From Bog-473 sp036489775 (GTDB taxonomy: Bacteria > Actinomycetota > Acidimicrobiia > Acidimicrobiales > RAAP-2), in contig DASXFC010000029.1 of NCBI GenBank assembly GCA_036489775.1, positions 34,039 through 98,038 of the forward strand: DNA of 64,000 nt, given 5' to 3'. The stretch's first letter is position 1; every line of letters begins with the position of its first letter. The notes beneath the pieces were generated by a model. The model did no database searches. It saw nothing but the letters and a program-made list of their open reading frames with translations, and was not told where the DNA came from. Below, one piece after another: positions 43,645 to 51,880 of this stretch. Made by a program: the position numbers and the translations under genes.

Positions 43645-45958
43645 GAGCAGGGACGCTAACGCACCCCGAGCCGCCGACGGGGAGCGGACCGGCCGTCCAC
43701 ACCTGGGCCACATCCGGGGCTTGGACGGGATCCGGGCCATCGCAGTATTGGCGCTGATCGCCTTCCACACCGGTATCAGTTGGGTGCCCGGCGGGTTCTA
43801 CGGCGTCGACGCCTTCTTCGTTCTCTCGGGCTACTTGATCACCTCGCTGTTGATCACCGAATGGGAGGGGACGGGGTCTATCCGGCTGCGCCGGTTCTGG
43901 GCCGGACGGGCCCGGCGGCTGCTGCCGGCCCTGTTCGTGCTGGTGGCCGTCATCGGGATCGTGCTGGCGGCGGACCCGCCGCTCTTGGCCACGCCGCACG
44001 TGATCAGTGACGCGCTGTCGACGATCTTCTACGCGTCCAACTGGTTCTCGATCCATGGCGGGGTGTCGTACTTCTCGACGGTGGCGCAGCCCTCGCCGTT
44101 GTTGCACACGTGGTCGCTGGCCATCGAGGAGCAGTTCTATCTGGTGTGGCCGCTGGTGGTGCTCGGGATCCTGACGCTGGGGACGCGGCCGCGGTCGGCG
44201 GCCCGGCGGGCGGCTCGGCGTTCGAAGCGCCAGAACCGGGTGCGGGTGCTCGAGGGCGGGTTCGTGACGCTGATCCCCCGCGGGGCGCTGGAGCCCGACC
44301 CGGTCTTCGTGCGGCGGCGCCGGCTGCACCTGCTCTTCGTGGTGGCCTCGTTCGGGGCACTGGCCTCGGCCCTCGAGATGGTGCTGCTGGCCCCCAACGG
44401 CTACACGACGCGGGCCTACTACGGGACCGATACCCGGGCCCAGGCCTTGCTGGTGGGGGCGGCGATCGCTTCGGGGCTGGCGCTGTGGCGGCCCCAGGAC
44501 TGGCGCTGGTTCAAGATCTTCGCCGGCGTGGTCGGGGTGCTGGGGATGGCCGGCACCGCCTACCTCTGGGGGGTGGCCAACCAGAATTCGGTCTTCGCCT
44601 TCTCCGGCGGGTTCCTGATGGCTTCGCTGGCGTCGGGTGGGGTGGTGCTGTGCGCCGGGGTCAACCGGCGGGGCGCGCCCAGTGTCGAACTGCTCGAGCT
44701 GGCGCCGGTCAGGTGGCTGGGGACCATCTCGTACGGGGTGTATCTCTGGTACTGGCCGGTGCTTTTGGTGATGACACCGGCGCGGATCCACTGGAGCGTC
44801 TACCCGCTCTTCTTGGCCCGGGTGGCGGTGACCGTTTCGATCGCCTCGGTGAGTGCCTACGCCATCGAGCTGCCGATCCGGCGGGGGGCGTTCTCGGCCT
44901 GGCGCTCGTGGGTGGCGGCGCCCGTGGGGGCGGCCGTGGCCATCGGCGCGGTACTGGCCAGCACCTTGGTGCCGGTCGGAGCGGTTGGCGTGCTCGGGAC
45001 GGGGACTCTCCCGACGTCGCCGCCTACGACGACGACCACCACCACGTCGACGACAGCGTCGACGGGAGCGGGGGGGACGACACCGTCATCGACCTCGACC
45101 ACCACGACGACGGTGCCGGCTCCTTCGGCCTTGAGCCCGGCCTTCGCCACGCAAGGTGTCGGGACGCGTCCGGTCAAGGTGCTGCTGCTCGGGGACTCGA
45201 TTGCCGGGTCGCTCGGGGTCGGGCTGTCCACATACGAAGGCAACGACCACGTGCAGATCGTCAACGAGGGGATCCCCGGCTGCTCGCTGGCCATGAACCA
45301 GGAGATCAAAGTCCTCTTCTACACACTGCCGCCGGGATCGCCCTGCGACCCGAACAATCCCGACAACTTGATGAACACCTGGAAGCACTGGATCGACACC
45401 TACAACCCTGACGTGGTGGTCTACGTCGCCCGGGGTGAGACCTTCGACGACGAGCGGAACGGGTCGTGGACCGATATCCAGGACAAGTCGTTCCAGGACT
45501 ACATCGAGAGCCGCTTTCGCCAGGCCGTCAACGTCTTCGGCTCGAAGGGGGCGGCGGTGGTGCTGATGACGTCGCCCTACTACGACAGCGGCCTGCAGCC
45601 GACGGGGCAGATCTGGCCCGAGGACACACCGGAGCGGGTGGTGCTCGACAACCAGACCATCCGGACGGTGGCCACCTCGATGACCGCCGGGCCGGATGAC
45701 AAGCCGGTGTACGTGTTCAACCTCAACGGGTTGACCTCACCCGACGGGAAGTTCACCACCGACATCGGGCCGGTCAACCTGCGCTGCAACGACGGGGTGC
45801 ACTTCTCCCGACCCGGCGGCGTCTTCATCGGCCTCCAGCTGCTGCCCGATTTGGCCGCATTGGGCCAAGCTCACGCCGCCTCCGCACCGGGAGGGGCCTG
45901 GGACGGCTCGCTTCCCCCGTCGACGCCATCGTGGTACACCAAGCTCCCATGTCAGTGA
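43643..45958 (+). CDS. acyltransferase-3 with C-terminal SGNH domain (OafA/YrhL type)
   Basis: A 771-residue membrane O-acyltransferase. The N-terminal acyltransferase-3 domain has about ten TM helices (about 25-440) with the catalytic-type histidine in LALIAFHTG (about His42) and the GGFYGVDAFFVLSGYLI motif. A Thr/Ser linker (about 455-495) leads to an extracytoplasmic SGNH-like domain with GDSIAGSLG and a terminal CNDGVHFSRPGG (Asp/His). Such proteins acetylate cell-wall or surface polysaccharides. The ATG at 43643 is inferred; no leader separates it from the divergent gadB. Confidence 0.9.
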   Translation: MSRDANAPRAADGERTGRPHLGHIRGLDGIRAIAVLALIAFHTGISWVPGGFYGVDAFFVLSGYLITSLLITEWEGTGSIRLRRFWAGRARRLLPALFVLVAVIGIVLAADPPLLATPHVISDALSTIFYASNWFSIHGGVSYFSTVAQPSPLLHTWSLAIEEQFYLVWPLVVLGILTLGTRPRSAARRAARRSKRQNRVRVLEGGFVTLIPRGALEPDPVFVRRRRLHLLFVVASFGALASALEMVLLAPNGYTTRAYYGTDTRAQALLVGAAIASGLALWRPQDWRWFKIFAGVVGVLGMAGTAYLWGVANQNSVFAFSGGFLMASLASGGVVLCAGVNRRGAPSVELLELAPVRWLGTISYGVYLWYWPVLLVMTPARIHWSVYPLFLARVAVTVSIASVSAYAIELPIRRGAFSAWRSWVAAPVGAAVAIGAVLASTLVPVGAVGVLGTGTLPTSPPTTTTTTTSTTASTGAGGTTPSSTSTTTTTVPAPSALSPAFATQGVGTRPVKVLLLGDSIAGSLGVGLSTYEGNDHVQIVNEGIPGCSLAMNQEIKVLFYTLPPGSPCDPNNPDNLMNTWKHWIDTYNPDVVVYVARGETFDDERNGSWTDIQDKSFQDYIESRFRQAVNVFGSKGAAVVLMTSPYYDSGLQPTGQIWPEDTPERVVLDNQTIRTVATSMTAGPDDKPVYVFNLNGLTSPDGKFTTDIGPVNLRCNDGVHFSRPGGVFIGLQLLPDLAALGQAHAASAPGGAWDGSLPPSTPSWYTKLPCQ

Positions 45959-46575
45959 GTTCTGAAGTGGTGGTGCGCCGAGCGACGGCCGGCGATGTGG
46001 ACGGCATGGCGGCCCAGCTGGCCCAGACCTTCTACGACGATCCGGTGATCGCCCACCTCTTCAGGCAGGACTCGAGGCGGATCCCGGGATTGCTGGCCTA
46101 CTTCACCACCCAGATGCGCAAGGACTATCTGAAGTTCGGCGGGTGCTACGTGGCCGAGCACGAGGGCCAGGTGGCCGGTTCGGCCATCTGGGGCCCCGCC
46201 GGTAAGCCGTTACTGAGCGGGCTACAAGGCGTCCTGACCATGATCCCGGTGCTGCCCTACGTCTACAACCGGCTGCCGACCGTGCTGGGGGTGCTGAACC
46301 TGATGGAGCGCACACACCCGCACGAGCCGCACTGGTACCTGGCCACCCTGGGCACGGCGGTCGACCTGCAGGGCAAGGGGGTCGGGTCGGCGCTGATGGC
46401 TCCGGTCACCGAACACTGCGACAAGGAAGGGTTGCCGGCATACCTGGAATCGTCCAAGGAACGCAACGTGCCCTTCTACCGCCGGCATGGCTTCGAGGTG
46501 GTGAAAGAGGTCAGGTTGCCCAACGACGGGCCGCTGATCTGGACCATGTGGCGGGACCCGAAGGCCCCGGGCTGA
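45949..46575 (+). CDS. GNAT-family N-acetyltransferase
   Basis: A 208-residue GNAT enzyme. The acetyl-CoA pyrophosphate loop is VDLQGKGVGSALM (Q-x-x-G-x-G), followed by the YLESSKERNVPFYRRHGFEV motif B region. The acceptor is unknown; the GFEV-type C-terminus and length resemble small-molecule acetyltransferases. Its ATG overlaps the end of the acyltransferase-3 gene by 10 nt, so it is translated from the same transcript. Confidence 0.88.
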   Translation: MSVSSEVVVRRATAGDVDGMAAQLAQTFYDDPVIAHLFRQDSRRIPGLLAYFTTQMRKDYLKFGGCYVAEHEGQVAGSAIWGPAGKPLLSGLQGVLTMIPVLPYVYNRLPTVLGVLNLMERTHPHEPHWYLATLGTAVDLQGKGVGSALMAPVTEHCDKEGLPAYLESSKERNVPFYRRHGFEVVKEVRLPNDGPLIWTMWRDPKAPG

Positions 46576-46598
46576 TCAGTCCTGACGGTCGGCGAGGA

Positions 46599-46895
46599 TT
46601 ACTCGGCCGGCCAGGGGAAGATGATCTGGCGGACGGCCTTGCGGGACAGGTGCATCATGCGGGCGACGGCCCAGATCTCGACGCCGTTCTGGAAGTAGAG
46701 GTCACGGGCCTCGACCCACTCGGCCAGGGTGGTGGGCAGCTTGCGGTCGAGGTAACGACGGCGACGGGTGGGGATTTCGACCAGTTGGGGACTGACGTAT
46801 CGGATGCTCGGTCGCAGCGACCGCAGCTGGAACTCGACTTCGGGTGCGAGTTCCCGAAGTTGCGTGAACCCTCCAGGCCAAGCTTGAGCCGTCAT
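46599..46895 (-). CDS. small putative helix-turn-helix protein
   Basis: A 98-residue basic protein of unknown family. The C-terminal half (VEIWAVARMMHLSRKAVRQI) reads as a recognition-type helix-turn-helix. The ATG at 46895 has GAAGAAGGG upstream. A well-formed promoter (TTGACG, 17 nt, TATGAA) lies about 120 nt before it in an AT-rich patch. It is alone on this strand, convergent with the GNAT gene. Confidence 0.55.
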   Translation of the reverse strand: MTAQAWPGGFTQLRELAPEVEFQLRSLRPSIRYVSPQLVEIPTRRRRYLDRKLPTTLAEWVEARDLYFQNGVEIWAVARMMHLSRKAVRQIIFPWPAE

Positions 46896-47193
46896 GTCGA
46901 ACCCTTCTTCCAACCTTCGCCATACCCGACGCTTGCACCCGCACACGCGGGATCGGCGATGCGTTTTACTTTAAATGCGCCCTGCGCAGAATTCAGTGAT
47001 AGCGCCGAAAATCTTCATAAGAATGTGGGTTTCAAGCGTCAAATGATGGCGTTGACGGTGAAGTCATTGCGATTGCATCAACGGCGGTTACCCCTGGTCA
47101 GGGGACGATCGGGTCGATAAATCGGCGAGGGGCCGGTGGCCAATGGGGGTGATTCAGGGTGGATTCGGGGCCCGGCGCAGGGGCGGGCCAAGG
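46896..47193. other. AT-rich intergenic region
   Basis: Nearly 300 nt without a gene. The part from about 46965 to 47100 is clearly more AT-rich than its surroundings and contains the promoter listed at 47014-47042. No repeat or structured RNA was recognised. Confidence 0.5.
47014..47042 (-). promoter_or_regulatory. sigma70-type promoter for small HTH gene
   Basis: On the minus strand: -35 TTGACG (47042-47037), a 17-nt spacer, -10 TATGAA (47019-47014). Expected transcription start near 47007, giving a leader of about 110 nt before the ATG at 46895. Confidence 0.45.
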
Positions 47194-48114
47194 TCAGACC
47201 GGGTGGATGCCCTCGGGCATGGACAGCGAGTCGTTCACCACGAGACCGAGCACGTCGATCACGGCCCGCACCGGAGCCGAGGGGAGACCCCGGCGGCGCT
47301 GCGCCACCCCGACCCGGCGGCGGGGTAGGCCGTCGACCGGGATCCCCACGAACTTCTCCCGCAGGTGCCCGGGGACGGCGGTGGCGGGCAAGATCGCCGG
47401 CCCGTAGCCGTCGAAGACGAGCGAGGCGATGGTGCGCACGCCGTCGATCTCCATGGCCGGGTGCAGCGTCAGACGAGCCGGCACGATGGCCGAGTCGATC
47501 TCGGCCCGCAGGGCCGAGCCGGGTGGGGGGAGCAGGAGTTCCATGTCGGTGAGGCGTTCAAGTGGGAGAGAGGTCTCTTGGGCCAAAGGATGATCCCGAG
47601 GCACCACCAGCATCAGGTCCTCTTCAAAGAGCTCGGCCACCAAGATGTCGTCGCCCGCCAGCGGGAAGGTGACCACGGCCAGGTCGAGGGTGCCGCTGGC
47701 CAGCTGGAGTTCGAGCTGGGCGCTCGAGCCCTCCGCCACGTTGAGGTGGATGTGGGGGTGACGGTCCCGGAGCAGATCGAAGAGTTGGGGCACCAGCCAG
47801 CGGCCGGTCGTCCCGATCATGCCTAGGCGGACCGTGCCCACCACTTCGGCCCGGAGGGCGGTGACGTCGGCCACCAGGGCATCGAGCTCGGACATGAGGC
47901 GGCGGGCCCTGGCCACGACGACCTCGCCCTCGTCGGTCAGGCGCCCGGAAGCCCGATCCACCAGCTGGACTTCCAACTCCCGTTCGAGCTTGGCCACGTG
48001 GGCGGAGACGTTGGACTGCACGGTGCCGATGGAGGCGGCGGCCGCGCTGAAACTGCCCGTGTCAGCGATGCCCACCAGTGCTTGCAGGTGTTTCAGTTCC
48101 AATCCAGCGTCCAT
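47194..48114 (-). CDS. LysR-family transcriptional regulator
   Basis: A 306-residue regulator. The N-terminal winged HTH (LELKHLQALVGIADTGSFSA, then GTVQSNVSAHVAKLE) is at about residues 5-65, and the LysR substrate-binding domain (RLGMIGTTGRWLVPQLFDLL, then LDLAVVTFPL) follows. The target is not clear; the divergent transcript is the 6C-type small RNA, whose promoter begins about 70 nt from the regulator start. Confidence 0.9.
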   Translation of the reverse strand: MDAGLELKHLQALVGIADTGSFSAAAASIGTVQSNVSAHVAKLERELEVQLVDRASGRLTDEGEVVVARARRLMSELDALVADVTALRAEVVGTVRLGMIGTTGRWLVPQLFDLLRDRHPHIHLNVAEGSSAQLELQLASGTLDLAVVTFPLAGDDILVAELFEEDLMLVVPRDHPLAQETSLPLERLTDMELLLPPPGSALRAEIDSAIVPARLTLHPAMEIDGVRTIASLVFDGYGPAILPATAVPGHLREKFVGIPVDGLPRRRVGVAQRRRGLPSAPVRAVIDVLGLVVNDSLSMPEGIHPV

Positions 48115-48183
48115 TCGGAGAATTGCTTGCGGCAGTGCGTGTTTCCATCAGATTAACAGATATGAACTATCTCCCGGTTCTGG

Positions 48184-48212
48184 TTGACAGATTGTCCGGG
48201 GCCCTTCAAAAT
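48184..48212 (+). promoter_or_regulatory. promoter of the 6C-type small RNA
   Basis: A consensus -35 TTGACA (48184-48189), a 17-nt spacer and -10 CAAAAT (48207-48212). Expected start at about 48219-48220, just before the first hairpin of the small RNA. Confidence 0.6.
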
Positions 48213-48219
48213 GAATGTC

Positions 48220-48309
48220 AGACCCCAGGGAGAAGGAACCCCCCCTCCAATCCCCTGGTGAGTCTTGAGAAGGGATCGCCTCCCCCCCGGCGATCCCTTC
48301 TCTTTTTTT
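48220..48309 (+). ncRNA. 6C-type small RNA
   Basis: About 90 nt with two hairpins whose loops each hold seven consecutive C. Hairpin 1: CCAGGG (48225-48230) and GGA (48235-48237) pair with TCC (48246-48248) and CCCTGG (48253-48258), loop ACCCCCCC. Hairpin 2: a perfect 14-bp stem (48267-48280 with 48289-48302), loop TCCCCCCC, then seven T. C-rich loops on two stems, the length and the terminator-like second hairpin match the actinobacterial 6C RNA (B11 in M. tuberculosis). The next gene encodes a HAD-type hydrolase, as next to the mycobacterial 6C RNA. Its targets are probably mRNAs with G-rich sites. Confidence 0.85.
48267..48309 (+). terminator. intrinsic terminator of the 6C RNA
   Basis: Stem GAGAAGGGATCGCC / GGCGATCCCTTCTC (14 bp, perfect), 8-nt loop, then TTTTTTT (48303-48309). 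It is also hairpin 2 of the RNA. It isolates the following gene, which must have its own promoter. Confidence 0.9.
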
Positions 48310-48399
48310 ACGGGACTTTTCCGGGACCGACGGCGGACGGTTTTGACCGGTGCGGGAAGGGGAGGCCGGCGGACGGGTCGAGCCGTATCCTGGGGAGCC

Positions 48400-49794
48400 G
48401 TGACCCTGAGCAGTAGCCGCCCCAGTGCCGTCTTCATCGATCTGGACCGGACGCTGCTTTGCCAGGCCTCGGGGCAGATCCTCAACGCCGCCCTGCAGGA
48501 CGCCGGCGTGCTGCCGCCCAACCGGAAGCTCCCCGGCGACAAGCTGCTCTACGCCATCAACAACCGGCTGGGCGAGAACTTGGTCTCGATGGGGCTGGTT
48601 CGGGCCGCGGCCCGGGTGGCCAAGGGTTGGTCGCAAGCCGAGGTCGGTACGGCCGGGGCCCTGGCGGTGGGAGCGCTGACCGAGATCGTGGCTCCCTTCG
48701 CACCGCAGCGCCTGGCCGAGTTCCGCGCCGAGGGCCATCAGCTCGTCCTGTCCACGACCACGCCCTCGGACATGATCGTCCCCTTCGCCGAGGCCATGGG
48801 TTTCGACGACGTCATCGCCACCACGTATGAGACTGATGAAGACGGGCGCTACACCGGGAAGTTGTACGAGGGCTTCGTCTGGGGCACGGGCAAGCTGCGC
48901 GCCGTACGCGAGTGGGCCGACGAGCACGGCATCGATCTTGATGACTGCCACGCCTGCTCGGACAGTGTCTTCGACACGCCGCTGCTCTCCAGTGTCGGCT
49001 ACCCGCACGCGGTCAACCCGGACCCCTCGTTGACGGTGATCGCCACGGCGCGACGCTGGCCCATCGAGTGCTGGGATCGGCCGCCCGGCGTGCCCTCCCT
49101 CGCCGGTTACGAGCCCTATCACCTGCTGCGCCACATCATCCGGCCGGCCAGCTTCCCCTACGCCCGCTTCGACCTCGCCGGGGTGTCGAACATCCCTGAC
49201 CGCGGTGGCGTGCTGGTGGCGGCCAACCACCGCAGCTACTTCGACGTGGCCGCGCTGGCGCTGGTGGCCCGGGCCCTGGGGCGGCCGGTGCGCTTCTTGG
49301 GCAAGAAGGAGATCTTCGACGCGCCGGTGGTGGGCCAGATCGCCCGGGCCATCGGGGGCATCCCGGTCGACCGGGGCCACGACGTCGGGTCGTCGCTGCG
49401 GGCGGCCGAGGCGGCGTTGAAGGCGGGGGAAGTGGTGATCGTGCTGCCGCAGGGGACCATCCCCCGGGGCGAAGCGTTCTTCGAGCCGGTGCTGTCGGGC
49501 AAGACGGGGACGGCCCGGCTGGCCGCCTCGACCGGGGCGGCCGTGGTGCCGGTCGGGTTGTGGAACACCGAATCGGTGTGGCCTCGCAACGCGCGGCTGC
49601 CCGACTTCGGCCTGGTGCGGCACCCCCCCAAGATCACGGTGCGCGTGGGCCATCCGATCGACCTCTCGCTCTCCGACGCCAAGGCCGACACGACGGCGAT
49701 CATGACGGCCATCAGCGCGCTGCTCCCGCCCGAGTCGCGGATCAAGAAGATCCCGACCCCCGAGGAGCTGGCGCGTACTCTGCCGCCTGCGTGA
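48400..49794 (+). CDS. HAD-IB hydrolase fused to PlsC-type acyltransferase
   Basis: A 464-residue two-domain protein. The HAD-IB phosphatase part (about 8-220) has DxDxT motif FIDLDRTLL (Asp14, Asp16), motif II STTTPSDMI and motif IV HACSDSVFDTPLL. The acyltransferase part (about 250-450) has NHRSYFD (276-282) and LPQGTIPRG (349-357), matching 1-acyl-glycerol-3-phosphate acyltransferase blocks, with PQGT in place of PEGT. A similar fusion exists in mycobacteria. It may make phosphatidic acid, and the HAD part may remove a phosphate from a lipid or serine-like substrate. GTG start with GGGGAG upstream. Confidence 0.88.
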   Translation: MTLSSSRPSAVFIDLDRTLLCQASGQILNAALQDAGVLPPNRKLPGDKLLYAINNRLGENLVSMGLVRAAARVAKGWSQAEVGTAGALAVGALTEIVAPFAPQRLAEFRAEGHQLVLSTTTPSDMIVPFAEAMGFDDVIATTYETDEDGRYTGKLYEGFVWGTGKLRAVREWADEHGIDLDDCHACSDSVFDTPLLSSVGYPHAVNPDPSLTVIATARRWPIECWDRPPGVPSLAGYEPYHLLRHIIRPASFPYARFDLAGVSNIPDRGGVLVAANHRSYFDVAALALVARALGRPVRFLGKKEIFDAPVVGQIARAIGGIPVDRGHDVGSSLRAAEAALKAGEVVIVLPQGTIPRGEAFFEPVLSGKTGTARLAASTGAAVVPVGLWNTESVWPRNARLPDFGLVRHPPKITVRVGHPIDLSLSDAKADTTAIMTAISALLPPESRIKKIPTPEELARTLPPA

Positions 49795-49822
49795 CGGACC
49801 GTCGGACTCGGGCGACGACGCC

Positions 49823-51088
49823 GTGAGGTACCGGACGGCGCTGTTGGCCACCCGTACCGTCAACGCCACCTCCCGTCGCTTGGGCCGCGGCCAGGGGACG
49901 GTGGCCGGGGGGCGGGCCGGACTTCGGTTGGATCCGCAGCTGCTGAGGCACCTCTCAGCGCGGCGGACCACGACATTGGTGTCCGGCACCAACGGCAAGA
50001 CCACCACGACGCGATTGGTGACGGTGGCGTTGGGCTCGGACGGGGGCGCCGTGGTCAGCAACGAGACCGGGTCGAACATGCCGCCCGGCCTGGTGGCCGC
50101 GCTGGCCGCCGACCGCTCGTCGGCGGGGCGGGCCGTGCTCGAGGTCGATGAGATCTACCTGCCCCGGGTCTTGAGCGCGACCCGCGCCGCGGTGGTGGTG
50201 CTGCTGAACCTGTCGCGCGACCAGCTGGACCGGACCAACGAGGTGCGCATGGTGGCGGGGAAGTGGCGGGCCGCACTGGCGGCGGCGCCCCACACGGTGG
50301 TGGTGGCGAACGCGGACGACCCGTTGGTGGCCTGGGCGGCCGGAGCGGCGGCCACCGTGCACTGGGTGGGGGCGGGCTTGCGCTGGCAGCTCGACGCTGC
50401 CGGCTGTCCCTCCTGCGAAGGCCGGCTGTCCTTCGACGCTGACGGGACCAGCGGGTGGTCCTGTGAAAGTGGCTGCGGGTTCGCCCGGCCCGCGGTGGCG
50501 GCCCGGCTGGATGTGACCGATGCCGGCTACCGGGGAGTCTGGGCCGACGGGCGGGCGTTGCCGATCGAGCTGGCGCTGCCGGGGCGGTTCAACCACGCCA
50601 ACGCGTTGATGGCGGCGGTGGCGGCGGAAGCGCAGGGCATCGATGCCGTCGCCGCGTTGGTGGCGATGGCCGAGGTGCGTGAGGTGGCCGGGCGCTTCAC
50701 CCTGCGTGAATTCGGGGGAAGCACGGCCCGGCTGATGCTGGCCAAGAACCCGGCCGGCTGGAGCGAGTTGCTCGACCTGGTGGGCCGAGGTGGCGCCCCG
50801 TTGGTGGTGGCCATCAACGCCCGCATCGCCGACGGGGCCGACCCGAGCTGGCTGTGGGACGTGCCCTTCGAAGTGCTGGCCGGCCGACCGGTGGTGGTGG
50901 CGACGGGGGATCGCTGCCGGGACCTCTCGGTGCGCTTGACCTACGCCGGGGTGGCCCATGAGATGGTGCCCGAGCCGGTGGCGGCTATCGCCACGGCGGC
51001 AGAGGAGTCCGGACCCGGACCTGAAGCCGTGGTCGATGTCATCGGCAACTACACCGCCTTCTCGGACTTGCTGGCGGCGAAGCGGTGA
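49823..51088 (+). CDS. murT: MurT, lipid II isoglutaminyl synthase ligase subunit
   Basis: A 421-residue Mur-ligase-family protein. The ATP-binding loop is SGTNGKTTTTR (54-64). A zinc-ribbon insertion is visible (CPSCEG, then CESGC, about 194-220), a MurT hallmark. The DUF1727 C-terminal domain follows (KNPAGWSELLDLV, then WLWDVPFEVL). With GatD it amidates the D-glutamate of lipid II. It starts at GTG and its end overlaps the gatD GTG. Confidence 0.95.
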   Translation: MRYRTALLATRTVNATSRRLGRGQGTVAGGRAGLRLDPQLLRHLSARRTTTLVSGTNGKTTTTRLVTVALGSDGGAVVSNETGSNMPPGLVAALAADRSSAGRAVLEVDEIYLPRVLSATRAAVVVLLNLSRDQLDRTNEVRMVAGKWRAALAAAPHTVVVANADDPLVAWAAGAAATVHWVGAGLRWQLDAAGCPSCEGRLSFDADGTSGWSCESGCGFARPAVAARLDVTDAGYRGVWADGRALPIELALPGRFNHANALMAAVAAEAQGIDAVAALVAMAEVREVAGRFTLREFGGSTARLMLAKNPAGWSELLDLVGRGGAPLVVAINARIADGADPSWLWDVPFEVLAGRPVVVATGDRCRDLSVRLTYAGVAHEMVPEPVAAIATAAEESGPGPEAVVDVIGNYTAFSDLLAAKR

Positions 51089-51834
51089 CGGCGACGGCCT
51101 TGCGCATCGTGGTGGTGTATCCCGACCTGCTCGGCACCTACGGCGATGGCGGGAACGGACTGATCCTGGCCAAACGGGCCGAGTGGCGCGGCACCGAGGT
51201 CACGCTGACCGAGGCGACCTCGGACGCGCCGCTGCCCGAGGCCGACCTCTACACGCTGGGCGGCGGTGAGGACGGACCGCAAGTGCGGGCGGCCCGCTCG
51301 CTGCTCGACGACGGGACGCTGGCCCGGCGGGTGGCCCAGGGCGCGGTGGTGCTGGCCGTGTGCGCCGGCTACCAGATTGTGGGCCGGACGTTCCCAGGCG
51401 CTGATGGCAGCGCGCACGATGGCGTTGGCCTGCTCGACCTGACCACCGTCAAGGGGAAGGGACCGCGGGCGGTGGGCGAAGTGGTGGCCGACAGCCCGCT
51501 GGTGCCCACCATCACCGGCTTCGAGAATCACGGCGGACGGACGACGCTCGGCGCCGGGGTCGCCCCGTTGGCCACGGTGACCCGCGGCATCGGCAACGGT
51601 GACGGATCGGGCACCGAGGGGGCGGTGACCGGCCGGGTGTTGGGTACCTACCTGCACGGCCCGGTACTGGCCCGTAACCCGGCGCTGGCCGACCTGTTGC
51701 TGTCCTGGGCCCTCGACATCGAGCCGGCGACGCTGGGGGCGCTGGACGACGCCGCAGCCGAGTCGTTGCGGGACCAGCGGTTGGGCGCAGTCGGCAGGAC
51801 TTCGCGCCGCCGTCGGGTGGGCCGCCGTTCCTGA
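51085..51834 (+). CDS. gatD: GatD, glutamine amidotransferase subunit of lipid II amidation
   Basis: A 249-residue class I glutaminase-like subunit. The nucleophile is Cys93 in VVLAVCAGYQIVG and the histidine is His191 in GTYLHGPVLARNP. It supplies ammonia to MurT. The GTG overlaps the murT stop (GTGA). The Arg-rich tail (TSRRRRVGRRS) is basic and probably disordered. Confidence 0.95.
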   Translation: MTATALRIVVVYPDLLGTYGDGGNGLILAKRAEWRGTEVTLTEATSDAPLPEADLYTLGGGEDGPQVRAARSLLDDGTLARRVAQGAVVLAVCAGYQIVGRTFPGADGSAHDGVGLLDLTTVKGKGPRAVGEVVADSPLVPTITGFENHGGRTTLGAGVAPLATVTRGIGNGDGSGTEGAVTGRVLGTYLHGPVLARNPALADLLLSWALDIEPATLGALDDAAAESLRDQRLGAVGRTSRRRRVGRRS

Positions 51835-51880
51835 CCGGGGTGCCGCTGACATTGGTCAGGAGTGGTGGCACCATGACGAC

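Noticed and set aside
42974..44791. A 605-residue minus-strand frame across gadB and the acyltransferase gene
   Set aside because: Arg/Pro/His-rich product with no motif; it covers the antisense of a well-supported membrane acyltransferase.
48148..50079. A 643-residue minus-strand frame opposite the HAD-PlsC and MurT genes
   Set aside because: It would run through the 6C RNA and two well-supported genes; composition is that of a GC shadow.
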